Positions 1 through 8,755 of a DNA stretch of 64,000 nt are shown piece after piece (the first letter of the stretch is position 1; every line of letters begins with the position of its first letter). A program made the position numbers and the translations under genes. Under the pieces are notes generated by a model that saw nothing but the letters and a program-made list of their open reading frames with translations, ran no database searches and was not told the DNA's origin. The DNA lies in the NCBI GenBank assembly GCA_023665325.1, contig JAMPED010000001.1, positions 42,595-106,594 of the forward strand, written 5' to 3'. Source of the stretch: Acetobacter sp. Its GTDB lineage: Bacteria; Pseudomonadota; Alphaproteobacteria; RF32; CAG-239.

Positions 1-888
1 ACGGAAAAACCAGGAATAATGCTTGAAGCTTATCTTAATAATAAGTGGACTTTATATGATTTGGATACAACCCAGATAGGACTACCGAAGAACTGGATTG
101 TTTTTCAGCGTGGGGGTGTTTCGCTGTTAGATGTCCGTGGTGGGGAAGATTCTAAAGTTATGTTTTCCGTGTTGAAATCTGTATCGACACCGATGAAAAT
201 GGCAGAGTATCGTGCTAAGGCTAATAGTGAATTTATGCCCTATCAATATTCTATTTATGCGTTACCTTTGTTAGAACAGAATACATTGAAGTGGTTGATG
301 ATTTTTCCATTGGCAATTTTGGTTGTGGTCATTATGCGTAATGTTATTGGTGTGACAACTATGGGGACATTTACTCCTATGTTACTTGCAATGTCATTGG
401 TAAAGACTGGTTTTGTTTCAGGGTTAGTTTGTTTTTCGGTTATGATTGTTTTGGGGCTTTTAATGCGGGCATTAGTTGCAAAGCTTAATTTATTGCTTGT
501 GCCGAGAATTTCGTTTGTTGTTATTTTTGTAATATTACTTATTCAAGTGTTAACGGTTGTTGGTTATCGGATGAATTATAGTATTGTCAGCTCAGCTATC
601 TTTTTTCCGATTATTATTACTGCGTGGATTATTGAACGCGCGTCAATTACTTGGGAAGAAGAAGGGGCAAGGAATACGGTTAAAGAAATCTTCTTTACCT
701 TGCTAACTGCGATTGTTACGTATTTTGTGATTAGCAATGAATATGTGCGGCATATTATGTTTGCGTTTAATGAACTGAATTTGGTTATTATGTTTATTGT
801 AATGTTGCTTGGCACATATACAGGATATCGTTTAACAGAGTTAACGCGTTTTGCTCCGCTTATCCATAAGGATGAAATAAATGTTTGA
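1..888 (+). CDS. inactive transglutaminase/7TM membrane protein, C-terminal part (5' end outside window)
   Basis: The reading frame is open from base 1, so the gene starts upstream and only about the last 295 residues are here. A short soluble stretch is followed by about six or seven hydrophobic segments. Conserved blocks RNVIGVTTMGTFTPMLLAMS, LLLVPRISFVVIFVILL and IIERASITWEEEGA match the membrane half of proteins described as inactive transglutaminases fused to seven transmembrane helices. The downstream ATP-grasp gene overlaps its last codons (8 nt), the pairing usual for this family. In this family the transglutaminase-like domain is thought to face the periplasm and present a peptide substrate; that role is inferred, not shown. 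Identification is strong, function weak. Confidence 0.8.
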   Translation, partial: TEKPGIMLEAYLNNKWTLYDLDTTQIGLPKNWIVFQRGGVSLLDVRGGEDSKVMFSVLKSVSTPMKMAEYRAKANSEFMPYQYSIYALPLLEQNTLKWLMIFPLAILVVVIMRNVIGVTTMGTFTPMLLAMSLVKTGFVSGLVCFSVMIVLGLLMRALVAKLNLLLVPRISFVVIFVILLIQVLTVVGYRMNYSIVSSAIFFPIIITAWIIERASITWEEEGARNTVKEIFFTLLTAIVTYFVISNEYVRHIMFAFNELNLVIMFIVMLLGTYTGYRLTELTRFAPLIHKDEINV

Positions 889-1828
889 ATGGTTAAAAAC
901 AGCTAGGGCGCTCAAAGCTTGTGGGGTGTTGGGGATGAATGACCGTAATTATTCGGTTATTGCTAAGTGTAATAAACGTTCGCTTTATACTTTGGTAGAT
1001 GATAAGGTTAAAACAAAGAAATTAGCGAATAGTATTAACATCAACACACCTAAGATGATAGGGATTATTGAGCATCAATATCAGGTTAAAAACATCTTAG
1101 AAATTGTAAAAGGATATGAAACTTTTGTGATTAAGCCGGCGCACGGTAGTGGTGGTAAAGGTGTTTTAGTGATTAAAAAATATGATGGTGAAAAATTTTA
1201 TAGTGCCTCTGGAGATATTTTAAGTTATCAAGATGTTTATCAGCATATTTCAAATACATTGAGTGGGTTGTTTAGTTTGGGTGGAAGATACGATGTTGCG
1301 TTAATTGAGGAAGCTGTTAATTTTAGTGATGTTTTTAAAAATTTTAGTTATCACGGTGTACCGGATGTACGAGTGATTGTTTATAAAGGTTATCCGGCAA
1401 TGGTGATGATGAGGTTAGCAACGAAAGAATCGGGCGGTAGAGCGAATCTGCATCAAGGTGCTGTGGGGGTGGGATTAGATGTGCAGACGGGATGCACACT
1501 TAATGCTGTTATGCATAATAAGCCAATTGTGTTTCATCCTGATACAGGAGCAAATTTGATGGATTTGAAGGTTCCCTTTTGGAGGGAGCATTTGACTATT
1601 GGTGCATTAGCATACGATATGACAGGGCTTGGATATTTGGGGGCAGATATTGTGTTGGATAAAAATCGTGGTCCGATGATGTTAGAAGTTAATGCACGTC
1701 CGGGGCTTGCTATTCAGATTGCAAATGGACGAGGTCTTAAGAAACACTTGAAAGAGATTGATGACACTTTTCCGACGGGATTATCTGCACAAGAACGGGT
1801 TAATTTTGTCTTGAATAACGGAAAATAA
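881..1828 (+). CDS. alpha-L-glutamate ligase-like (RimK-related) ATP-grasp protein
   Basis: This 315-residue protein has the ATP-grasp layout: VIKPAHGSGGKGVLVI (about residues 85-100) is the glycine-rich nucleotide-binding loop, LIEEAV a hinge segment, and MMLEVNARPGLAIQ (about 265-280) carries the E-x-N metal-binding pair. It resembles the RimK-related family encoded next to 7TM/transglutaminase proteins. Such enzymes join an amino acid to a carboxylate through an acyl phosphate; the substrate here is unknown. The start overlaps the upstream gene by 8 nt, so the two are almost certainly co-translated. The ATG fits the family's usual beginning, a short helix before N-D-R-N. Confidence 0.85.
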   Translation: MFEWLKTARALKACGVLGMNDRNYSVIAKCNKRSLYTLVDDKVKTKKLANSININTPKMIGIIEHQYQVKNILEIVKGYETFVIKPAHGSGGKGVLVIKKYDGEKFYSASGDILSYQDVYQHISNTLSGLFSLGGRYDVALIEEAVNFSDVFKNFSYHGVPDVRVIVYKGYPAMVMMRLATKESGGRANLHQGAVGVGLDVQTGCTLNAVMHNKPIVFHPDTGANLMDLKVPFWREHLTIGALAYDMTGLGYLGADIVLDKNRGPMMLEVNARPGLAIQIANGRGLKKHLKEIDDTFPTGLSAQERVNFVLNNGK

Positions 1829-1870
1829 AACCCTAAATAAAGTGTAAACAGATTTTTTAAGGAGTTTACA

Positions 1871-2476
1871 ATGGTTAATGTATTAGAAAAGAGCGAAACT
1901 AAAAGTTTAGGCAAGAGTGAAACTAAAAATCTTGTGGCTGAAGAAAAAAAACAACTGGGTGTTAGCGAATCGAGAGGTAAGAAAATGAAACATTCATATA
2001 ATGTGGCAGATGTAGAAAATGCATTAGTGATGAAGTTGAAAGATGGTGAAGTTGTGATTGAAATGTATCCGGAAGATGCGCCAAACCACGTGGCGCGAAT
2101 TAAAGAGCTTGTTCGCACAGGGTTTTATAATGGATTAAAATTTCATCGCGTAATTGAGGGCTTTATGGCTCAGACTGGCTGTCCGCTGGGAACAGGAACT
2201 GGAGGTAGTGGTAAAAAACTAAAAGCTGAGTTTAATAAGATTCCGCATACAAGAGGAATTGTTTCTATGGCACGAGCAATGCATCCAGATTCAGCAGATA
2301 GCCAATTTTTTATTTGCTATGATGATTGTCCTCATCTTGATGGGCAATATACAGTTTGGGGCAAAGTTGTATCTGGTATGGAGTTTGTTGATAATATTCG
2401 TAAAGGCGGTGGTTATAATGGTATGGTTAGCCAGCCAGATGAAATTATCAGTATGCAGGTGATTGCAGATTTATAA
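1871..2476 (+). CDS. cyclophilin-type peptidyl-prolyl cis-trans isomerase
   Basis: Residues about 50-200 form a compact bacterial cyclophilin: YNGLKFHRVIEGFMAQTGCP, the SMARAMHPDSADSQFFI active-site block and HLDGQYTVWGKVVSGMEFVD. Catalytic-type Arg (FHRV) and the SQFF motif are present. It catalyses proline isomerisation during folding; with no signal peptide it is probably cytoplasmic. The first 38 residues are a Lys/Glu/Ser-rich low-complexity extension containing the near-repeat KSETKSLGKSETKNL. The upstream ATG is chosen because AAGGAG lies at a good distance before it; a later ATG at 1985 with GAGAGG in front would give the bare domain. A terminator follows directly. Confidence 0.9.
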   Translation: MVNVLEKSETKSLGKSETKNLVAEEKKQLGVSESRGKKMKHSYNVADVENALVMKLKDGEVVIEMYPEDAPNHVARIKELVRTGFYNGLKFHRVIEGFMAQTGCPLGTGTGGSGKKLKAEFNKIPHTRGIVSMARAMHPDSADSQFFICYDDCPHLDGQYTVWGKVVSGMEFVDNIRKGGGYNGMVSQPDEIISMQVIADL

Positions 2477-2485
2477 GAAAAAGAA

Positions 2486-2509
2486 GGGGGAGTTAGCGCT
2501 CCCTTTTTT
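2486..2509. terminator. bidirectional terminator between convergent genes
   Basis: GGGAG and CTCCC pair around a six-base loop (2488-2503), followed by T6 on the plus strand and preceded by an A-rich arm that gives a T-run on the minus strand. It overlaps the 3' end of the minus-strand gene that follows. Confidence 0.75.
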
Positions 2510-4118
2510 GTTGTAGTTGTGTTTGTTTTAGGGCTAATTGTTGTTTTAAAGATTGTTCTGTACAAGAGGCTAAATCGGTGCATAAAGGGATTTTGTTTTC
2601 GCCGTAAATGTGATATTTTACTAAATCTCCAGAACGGGATTTTTGTGGGAATTTTACGGACTTTTGGCTGCTTAAATCTTGGTTAGATAAGAAGAAATAA
2701 TTTGTTTGAGTTTGTTTTAAATCTATTTCTTTCAACAAAGGAGAAAATTGGTTGTTTCCTAGGTCGACAGCGTGGCATTGTTTAGGAAAAGTAATTTTTT
2801 CTAAATGACTTAAGTCACAGTTGTTAATGTATATTGTTCCTGTACATTGGCTTAGGTCTAGATGTTTTATTTCTTTAGGAAATGAGATGTTATTTAAGTC
2901 AACATTGCCGCATAAGGAAGCTTTAGCGAGAGTATTGGGAACAGGGGAAGATTTTAGTGTTAGGTTTTTAATGGCGAAATTATTTGAAGAGGTTTGTTTG
3001 TTTTCTTCTAAAATATAATTTTCTAAGTTTTGAGGGATTGGTAACTCTTTGAGGGCGGTTGGAGCTTTTTGATATGGTATAGCGGAGGATGTTCTTTTTT
3101 GTTGGTTTAAGCGATTTCTCATAATGTTGTTTGGTTCAGAGTGAGAAAATACTTCGTGCAGTTTGGTAAATCTTTCCCATTCTGGGGAGATAAATTGTCC
3201 ATTTTCAGCTATTTTGATGATTTGCGCGTTATCATTATCGCCATATTGTAGGTAGATGCCTCTGAATTTATTTCTATGTGGTAATAATGGTGTTTCATAT
3301 TTTAAATCGACTTCTTCGCCATTATTATCTAATTTAGGGTCTTGCTTTCCTCGTTCTATGCCATACGCTTTGTAGTATTTTTGGTCGGGGGCGGAGTCAA
3401 ATTCATAGATAAAGCCATAATGTTTGTTGTTTACAGGTTGATAGGTTATCCCTACGCTATATGCGCCTGTAGCATATACGGAAGCTCGGGAAAATTTAGG
3501 CGTCCCGTAGGCGATATCTCTGGCTCGACGAGTGGAAGGTATTGCAAAAGGTTGATTACCTAGTGTTCCGCCGCGGTATAAAAGTTTTTCATCTGTGTTT
3601 TGGGCTTCCAATTCTGCTATATTATACAGGGGATATTGGTTTAGTTTTGAGAGCTGAAATACGATAAAAGAATTGATTTGCTCGGGGTTTACATTTGGGT
3701 TGATTTCTTGAGCATTTTTAGTGATATTGATAGTTCGGTCAGATCCTTTGCCTACATATACGAAATTATCTGCTGTTTGGGGTAGGGCGTGTCCGAGGAT
3801 TTCTATATTATTAGATTTTAATATGTTGTAAATGTCAACTGTTGCTTGTAGGGCACTTTGAGGTGTTAGTAATGGTGTGCGGATACCTGTACTGTCTACA
3901 GCGAATGTTTCAGGAGAGAGGGCTTCATCGTTGTAATAACCTGCTGCATTTATGCCGTTTTTTCTTAGAATAGAAACAATTTTTGGGATTTGAGTTTGTG
4001 TTTTTAAACCAATGGAGACTGTTGCTGGTGCTGTTAATTCGTCAAAATGATTTGAGATGAAGTTTTTAAAATCATCTGGATTATTTGATTGGTTGATTAT
4101 ATTAGTTATATTGGGCAT
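2493..4118 (-). CDS. unknown protein, possible ADP-ribosyltransferase-like core plus leucine-rich C-terminal region
   Basis: A 541-residue protein with no signal peptide or membrane segment. The central part (about residues 175-330) has LLYRGG, then SRASVYATGAYSVGITY, then YGFIYEFDSAPDQ and FRGIYLQYGD. The order arginine strand, aromatic/Ser/Thr strand and later acidic strand recalls ADP-ribosyltransferase folds of toxins, but no clear E-x-E is visible, so this is a fold guess. The C-terminal third (about 375-500) has irregular leucine-rich units such as IKHLDLSQC, HLEKITFP and AVDLGNNQF. The N-terminus (about 1-170) is unassigned. It is flanked by housekeeping genes and transcribed alone. 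Alternatives are a lineage-specific effector or a structural LRR protein. Confidence 0.55.
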   Translation of the reverse strand: MPNITNIINQSNNPDDFKNFISNHFDELTAPATVSIGLKTQTQIPKIVSILRKNGINAAGYYNDEALSPETFAVDSTGIRTPLLTPQSALQATVDIYNILKSNNIEILGHALPQTADNFVYVGKGSDRTINITKNAQEINPNVNPEQINSFIVFQLSKLNQYPLYNIAELEAQNTDEKLLYRGGTLGNQPFAIPSTRRARDIAYGTPKFSRASVYATGAYSVGITYQPVNNKHYGFIYEFDSAPDQKYYKAYGIERGKQDPKLDNNGEEVDLKYETPLLPHRNKFRGIYLQYGDNDNAQIIKIAENGQFISPEWERFTKLHEVFSHSEPNNIMRNRLNQQKRTSSAIPYQKAPTALKELPIPQNLENYILEENKQTSSNNFAIKNLTLKSSPVPNTLAKASLCGNVDLNNISFPKEIKHLDLSQCTGTIYINNCDLSHLEKITFPKQCHAVDLGNNQFSPLLKEIDLKQTQTNYFFLSNQDLSSQKSVKFPQKSRSGDLVKYHIYGENKIPLCTDLASCTEQSLKQQLALKQTQLQQKRER

Positions 4119-4193
4119 AATAAGATCTCCATATTTTGAATACTTTTATTATAACAGAAATTAGGTATGTTTTCAATGTTTATTTATAAAAGG

Positions 4194-4682
4194 TTATACA
4201 GTCTTATCGCCGTATGTGCCACGTAGGTTGCAGTGCGTGATGGCGATGGCGAGAGCGTCAGACGAATCGTTGTTTTTAGGTTGGCATCCGGGGAGGAGAA
4301 TTTTGACCATTGTTTCTACTTGTGTTTTATCAGCTCTACCGACTCCGGTTAATGCTTTTTTTATTTTGTTTGGTTCGTACTCATAAAGAGGGATATTGTA
4401 AAGTGCAGGCATAAGGAAGACGACTCCACGTGCCATACTTAATTTGAGGGAGGTTTCTGGATTTGAATTTAGAAAAGTTACTTCTATGGATGCTTCTTCT
4501 GGTTTGTATAGTTCTATAATATGCTGCAGTTCATTATGTATTGTTTGTAGCCTTTTAGAAAGGGGGAGTTTTGCATTGGTTGCGATAAAACCGTCTGCCA
4601 CGTATGACAGACGGTTTCCATTAACATCTATTATGCCCCAACCAGTAGAAGATATACTTGGGTCAAGACCTAATATGCGCAT
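4194..4682 (-). CDS. ruvC: Holliday junction resolvase RuvC
   Basis: RuvC cuts Holliday junctions after RuvAB branch migration. The 162 residues carry the RNase-H-like acidic set: D7 in MRILGLDPS, E67 in ASIEVTF, and D139/D142 in NNDSSDALAIAITH. Length is typical. Its ATG abuts the stop of the upstream YebC/PmpR gene, so the two form one transcription unit; yebC-ruvC linkage is common in proteobacteria. ruvA and ruvB are not in this window. Confidence 0.93.
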   Translation of the reverse strand: MRILGLDPSISSTGWGIIDVNGNRLSYVADGFIATNAKLPLSKRLQTIHNELQHIIELYKPEEASIEVTFLNSNPETSLKLSMARGVVFLMPALYNIPLYEYEPNKIKKALTGVGRADKTQVETMVKILLPGCQPKNNDSSDALAIAITHCNLRGTYGDKTV

Positions 4683-5438
4683 TTATTCAGCCTCAAGTTG
4701 AGTCATAATGTCATCTGCGATGTCTGCGTTATGGTAAACGTGTTGTACATCTTCATCTTCTTCTAATGCATCAATAAATTCGAGAAACTTTTTGGCTGTT
4801 TCTAAATCTGTAATTTCAGATTTTACAGTCGGTTTCCAATCCAAACGAGAAGCAGATGGTGTGCCGAATTTTTGTTCTAATGCTTCTGTTACAGCTGATA
4901 AATCATCTGGTAAAGTCTCAATTGCGTGGATGTCATCTTCTGAAACAACTTCATTAGCACCTGCTTCCAAAGCTTCTTCAAACATTTTATCTGCATCAGC
5001 AATAGACATTGGGTATTCAATATAGCCGATACGCTCAAAATTAAAAGTTACTGAACCTGTTTCACCCATTGCTCCGCCGCGTTTACCAAAAATAGAGCGA
5101 ACATTGCTGGCTGTGCGGTTTTTATTGTCTGTTAGAGCTTCCACAATAACGGCAGTTTTGTTTGCTGAAAAGCCTTCATAGCGCATTGTGGTAAAATCTG
5201 CACCACCAGCAACCTGTGTTGCTTTAGCTATTGCGCGCTCAATATTATCTTTCGGCATACTTTCTGCGCGGGCTGCTTGAATGGCTAATCTTAGACGAGG
5301 GTTTTTATCTGGCTCAGGTAAGCCACTTTTGGCAGCAACGGTAATTTCACGAGCGAGTTTTGCAAAAACTCTTGCTTTTTTTGCATCTTGTGCACCTTTA
5401 CGGTACATAATGTTTTTAAATTGGGAGTGTCCTGACAT
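4683..5438 (-). CDS. YebC/PmpR-family protein
   Basis: A full-length member (251 residues) of the YebC/PmpR family: the start MSGHSQFKNIMYRKGAQDAK, the central AVIVEALTDNKNRTASNVR block and GSVTFNFERIGYIEY are hallmark segments. Members have been described as DNA-binding regulators and, more recently, as translation factors helping ribosomes at difficult sequences. The gene lies directly upstream of ruvC with no intergenic gap. The ATG is preceded on the minus strand by a GGAGATCT-type ribosome-binding site. Confidence 0.93.
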   Translation of the reverse strand: MSGHSQFKNIMYRKGAQDAKKARVFAKLAREITVAAKSGLPEPDKNPRLRLAIQAARAESMPKDNIERAIAKATQVAGGADFTTMRYEGFSANKTAVIVEALTDNKNRTASNVRSIFGKRGGAMGETGSVTFNFERIGYIEYPMSIADADKMFEEALEAGANEVVSEDDIHAIETLPDDLSAVTEALEQKFGTPSASRLDWKPTVKSEITDLETAKKFLEFIDALEEDEDVQHVYHNADIADDIMTQLEAE

Positions 5439-5521
5439 TTAGATCTCCATAGATAAAGTTAGTGTTTTTCTTTTTTGTATAAAACTTCGTTAAAAATAGC
5501 GCAAGTATTTTTTTTATGAAG

Positions 5522-6340
5522 TTAAGATTTTGTTTCTGTGGCAAGTTTGCAGTTTGTCAGTAGAAAAGATGGTGTTTTTTTACCGAAAACTTTATGTCGT
5601 TTGGCTAGCTCTAATGCTTTTTTATCGATTTCGTGATTAGATAAAGCATTTTTTTGCTTGTTATGTTCTTTTTTGGGGGAAGTTTTACTTGTCGTTATTG
5701 TGGCTGCCTGTGGAACATCATTGACTTCTTTTTCTTTATTTTTATCAATTTTGATTTCTGCTGGTGTTTTGAGAATTTTATCCAGTGTATCCTGAGTTTC
5801 TTTGGAACGACGGGTGGTGAAAACAATATTTTGTTTATTTGCAGGAAGTTGCTCTAATACTTTGTTCAGATTCTCAAGTTGACGTTTTTTCTTAATGAGA
5901 TTGATGTCATCTACAACCAAGATATTGATATTTGAAATATCGACTCGACTTTCAGCAATGTTTTCTAGCAATAAATCAGGTGAAGCAATAATAACGTTTG
6001 CTTCATTATCTATACTATCTTGCGAATCGTTTTTAATAGTTGTTTCGCTAATTTCGTGATATTTGTTAAAAATAGAGAGCTTATCTGATATATTGACGGA
6101 TTCTTTTGAATCAGCAGAGATAATTAAGATATTTTGTCCTTCTTTTTTGGAAATGATATCAATTAGCGGGAAAATGTATGAGCAAGTTTTACCACAGGCA
6201 GCAGGTGCTATAGTAAAAATATCTTTGCCAGCCAGAACCGAAGGTATGACATCTTTTTGGACTGTGGTGGGTTCTTGATAACCTAAATCTTCAATAGCCT
6301 GAATGGTTTGTTCACTTAGCCCTAAATCTTTAAAACTCAT
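5522..6340 (-). CDS. degenerate single-domain DEAD-box RNA helicase-like protein
   Basis: The first 200 residues follow the N-terminal RecA-like domain of DEAD-box helicases: a Q-motif (FKDLGLS...EPTTVQ, Gln28), then APAACGKT (45-52) where Walker A normally reads A-x-T-G-x-G-K-T, then VVDDINLIKKKR where D-E-A-D should be, and FTTRR in place of S-A-T. The second helicase domain is missing; after about residue 200 there is a Lys/Glu-rich linker and a short tail ending VFGKKTPSFLL. At 272 residues it is about half the usual length. It cannot be a normal helicase; it may bind RNA or nucleotide only, or be decaying. The frame is intact and the start well placed. Confidence 0.7.
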   Translation of the reverse strand: MSFKDLGLSEQTIQAIEDLGYQEPTTVQKDVIPSVLAGKDIFTIAPAACGKTCSYIFPLIDIISKKEGQNILIISADSKESVNISDKLSIFNKYHEISETTIKNDSQDSIDNEANVIIASPDLLLENIAESRVDISNINILVVDDINLIKKKRQLENLNKVLEQLPANKQNIVFTTRRSKETQDTLDKILKTPAEIKIDKNKEKEVNDVPQAATITTSKTSPKKEHNKQKNALSNHEIDKKALELAKRHKVFGKKTPSFLLTNCKLATETKS

Positions 6341-6494
6341 AATCTATTCCTATGTTGTTTGTTTTTTGTTAATGGCTGAATAGTATAACTTTATTGCATA
6401 GAGTCAAGTGCTATGTCGTTTTTTAAGAAAAATGTAGTTGTAGCTTTAGAATCTTTGTGTTAAGAGATAATAAATTTTATGGTGTATTTAAGAA

Positions 6495-7823
6495 ATGGAT
6501 GATACGTTATTTTCAAATAAGGTGAAGAGACCTTTAGCAGACCGGCTGCGTCCACAAAAACTACAAGATGTGGTGGGGCAAGAGCAGGTTTTAGGCGAGG
6601 ATTCTCCGTTAGGTAGAATGCTCGTAACGGGAAAAGTTTCTTCGTTTATTTTATGGGGACCTCCAGGATGCGGCAAAACAACGATTGCACGATTGATTGC
6701 TGAACATACGAATCTATATTTTGAACAAATTTCTGCGGTGTTTTCCGGTGTGGCAGATTTGAAGAGAGTTTTTCAATATGCAAAAGATCGGCGGATAACT
6801 CAGGGAAAAGGCACACTGTTGTTTGTGGATGAAATACATCGTTTTAATAAATCTCAGCAAGATGGTTTTTTGCCGTATGTTGAAGATGGGACGGTTATTT
6901 TGGTTGGTGCTACGACAGAGAATCCATCATTTGAACTTAATGCGGCATTGCTTTCTCGTTGTCAGGTATTTGTATTAAATCGGCTGACACCTGAGAATTT
7001 TGAGGAATTATTGCAACGAGCGGAGCGTGAAGAAGGGCTAAAATTACCGATTGACGATGAAGCACGAGAGTTTATGAAAAATGTGGCGGATGGCGATGGT
7101 CGTTATATTTTAAACCTTGCGGAGAGTGTTTGGGCATACGCAAAGCCAGATGAGATTTTTGATAAAAATACACTGATGAAAATCATTCGCTCGCGGGCGC
7201 CGGTGTATGATAAAGGGCGAGATGGACATTATAATTTAATTTCTGCTGTGCATAAATCTTTGAGAGGGTCTGATGTTGATGCGGCACTTTATTGGGTGGC
7301 GCGAATGTTGACATCTGGTGAAGATCCAAGATATATTTTGCGACGTCTTATCCAATTTTCAATAGAGGATGTGTCGCTGGCAGACCCTAATGCCGTGGTG
7401 CAGGCGATGGCTTGTATGGAAACATATGAACGTTTGGGGCATCCGGAAGGGGAGTTAGCTGTTATGCAATTAACAGCATATTTGGCAACAGCACCGAAGT
7501 CTGCAGCAGTATATAAAGCGATGGATAAAGCGTTTGCAGCAGCTCGGCAAACGGGATCTCTTATGCCGCCAAAGCATATTTTAAATGCGCCTACAAAATT
7601 GATGAAAAATTTGGGTTATAGTGATGGTTATATTTATGACCAGGATTTGGAAGATGGTTTTTCAGGGCAAAATTATTTTCCTGAAGAGATGGGGCGAAGG
7701 CGATTTTATAATCCAGTAGATAGGGGGTTTGAACGGGAAATAAAAAAACGAATCGATTATTTTGATAGATTGCGTGCGGAAAAACAGCGTATGAGAAAAC
7801 AGCAAAAGGAAGATGATAAATGA
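6495..7823 (+). CDS. rarA: replication-associated recombination protein RarA (MgsA), AAA+ ATPase
   Basis: RarA acts at stalled replication forks as a clamp-loader-like AAA+ ATPase. The 442 residues show Walker A WGPPGCGKTT (about 54-63), Walker B LLFVDEIHRFNKSQQDG (about 108-125), sensor block GATTENPSFELNAALLSRC and the C-terminal tetramerisation region with MPPKHILNAPTKLMK and FNPVDRGFE-like end. Length matches the family. The stop overlaps the rluC start by 4 nt (ATGA), so the two are coupled. Confidence 0.95.
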   Translation: MDDTLFSNKVKRPLADRLRPQKLQDVVGQEQVLGEDSPLGRMLVTGKVSSFILWGPPGCGKTTIARLIAEHTNLYFEQISAVFSGVADLKRVFQYAKDRRITQGKGTLLFVDEIHRFNKSQQDGFLPYVEDGTVILVGATTENPSFELNAALLSRCQVFVLNRLTPENFEELLQRAEREEGLKLPIDDEAREFMKNVADGDGRYILNLAESVWAYAKPDEIFDKNTLMKIIRSRAPVYDKGRDGHYNLISAVHKSLRGSDVDAALYWVARMLTSGEDPRYILRRLIQFSIEDVSLADPNAVVQAMACMETYERLGHPEGELAVMQLTAYLATAPKSAAVYKAMDKAFAAARQTGSLMPPKHILNAPTKLMKNLGYSDGYIYDQDLEDGFSGQNYFPEEMGRRRFYNPVDRGFEREIKKRIDYFDRLRAEKQRMRKQQKEDDK

Positions 7824-8749
7824 GCGGAGTGGAACTGATAAGAGTTAAGAGCGAAGATGATGGTATTCGTTTGAATCGGTGGTTTTTGAAATATTATCCG
7901 GGGTTAAGTCTAGGGCGATTGCAAAAATTACTACGTACAAAACAAATTAAGGTTGATGGACAAAGGGTTGAGGCAAATACTCGTTTGGAAAAAGGGCAGG
8001 AAGTACGTGTGCCACCATTGGAAAATGAGAAAAAAGAAATTACTCATACAGAGGTTTCTGTGCGAGATAGTAAGTATATTGAAGGTATGATTATCTATAA
8101 GGATGAAAATATCATTGTGTTAAATAAACCATCTGGATTGGCTGTGCAAGGTGGAACGAATACTATACGGCACGTTGATGGGTTGTTGGACGCATTAAAG
8201 TTTGGTAATGAAGAAAAGCCGAAGCTTGTGCACCGGATTGATAAAGATACTAGTGGTGTTTTGGTTTTGGCGCGGAATCGAAAAATGGCAGATATCTTGA
8301 CAAAAGCTTTTCGTGAGCATACGTTGCAAAAGACTTATTTGGCATTGACACGAGGTGTGCCGGATAAAGAATTTGGTGAAATAAAAGTTTCTTTGGAAAA
8401 AGCCGATGGGCGTGTACGGGTACTAGATGGCGGAAAAAATGCAATTACGATATATGAAGTGTTGGATAGTGTTAGTGATAAATTTGCTTTAATTTCAGCT
8501 AGTCCTCTAACTGGAAGAACACATCAGATACGAGCGCATTTGGAATATATTGGAGCTCCAATTTTAGGTGATGATAAATATTTTGGTTCAGAGAGAGTGA
8601 AAAGTTCTCTGTTTATAAATAAATTACACTTGCACGCTTATAAAATTGATTTATCTTTTGTGTATGGTAAAAAGATGGTTGTTAAGGCTAAGTTGCCGAA
8701 CTATTTTAAAGACAGTTTGAAAACACTCGGATTAAGTTTTAAGGAGTAG
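7820..8749 (+). CDS. rluC: 23S rRNA pseudouridine synthase, RluC family
   Basis: An N-terminal S4-like RNA-binding domain (LSLGRLQKLLRTKQIKVDG, about residues 28-46) precedes the RluA-type catalytic domain with PKLVHRIDKDTSGVLVLAR, where the Asp is the nucleophile, and GRTHQIRAHLEYIGAPILGD. RluC modifies U955, U2504 and U2580 of 23S rRNA in E. coli; the family here is clear but the exact sites are not deducible. The gene is translationally coupled to rarA and followed 6 nt later by the AsmA-like gene. In alphaproteobacteria rluC is often near the ATP12 chaperone gene, as here. Confidence 0.9.
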   Translation: MSGVELIRVKSEDDGIRLNRWFLKYYPGLSLGRLQKLLRTKQIKVDGQRVEANTRLEKGQEVRVPPLENEKKEITHTEVSVRDSKYIEGMIIYKDENIIVLNKPSGLAVQGGTNTIRHVDGLLDALKFGNEEKPKLVHRIDKDTSGVLVLARNRKMADILTKAFREHTLQKTYLALTRGVPDKEFGEIKVSLEKADGRVRVLDGGKNAITIYEVLDSVSDKFALISASPLTGRTHQIRAHLEYIGAPILGDDKYFGSERVKSSLFINKLHLHAYKIDLSFVYGKKMVVKAKLPNYFKDSLKTLGLSFKE

Positions 8750-8755
8750 CTTGTT

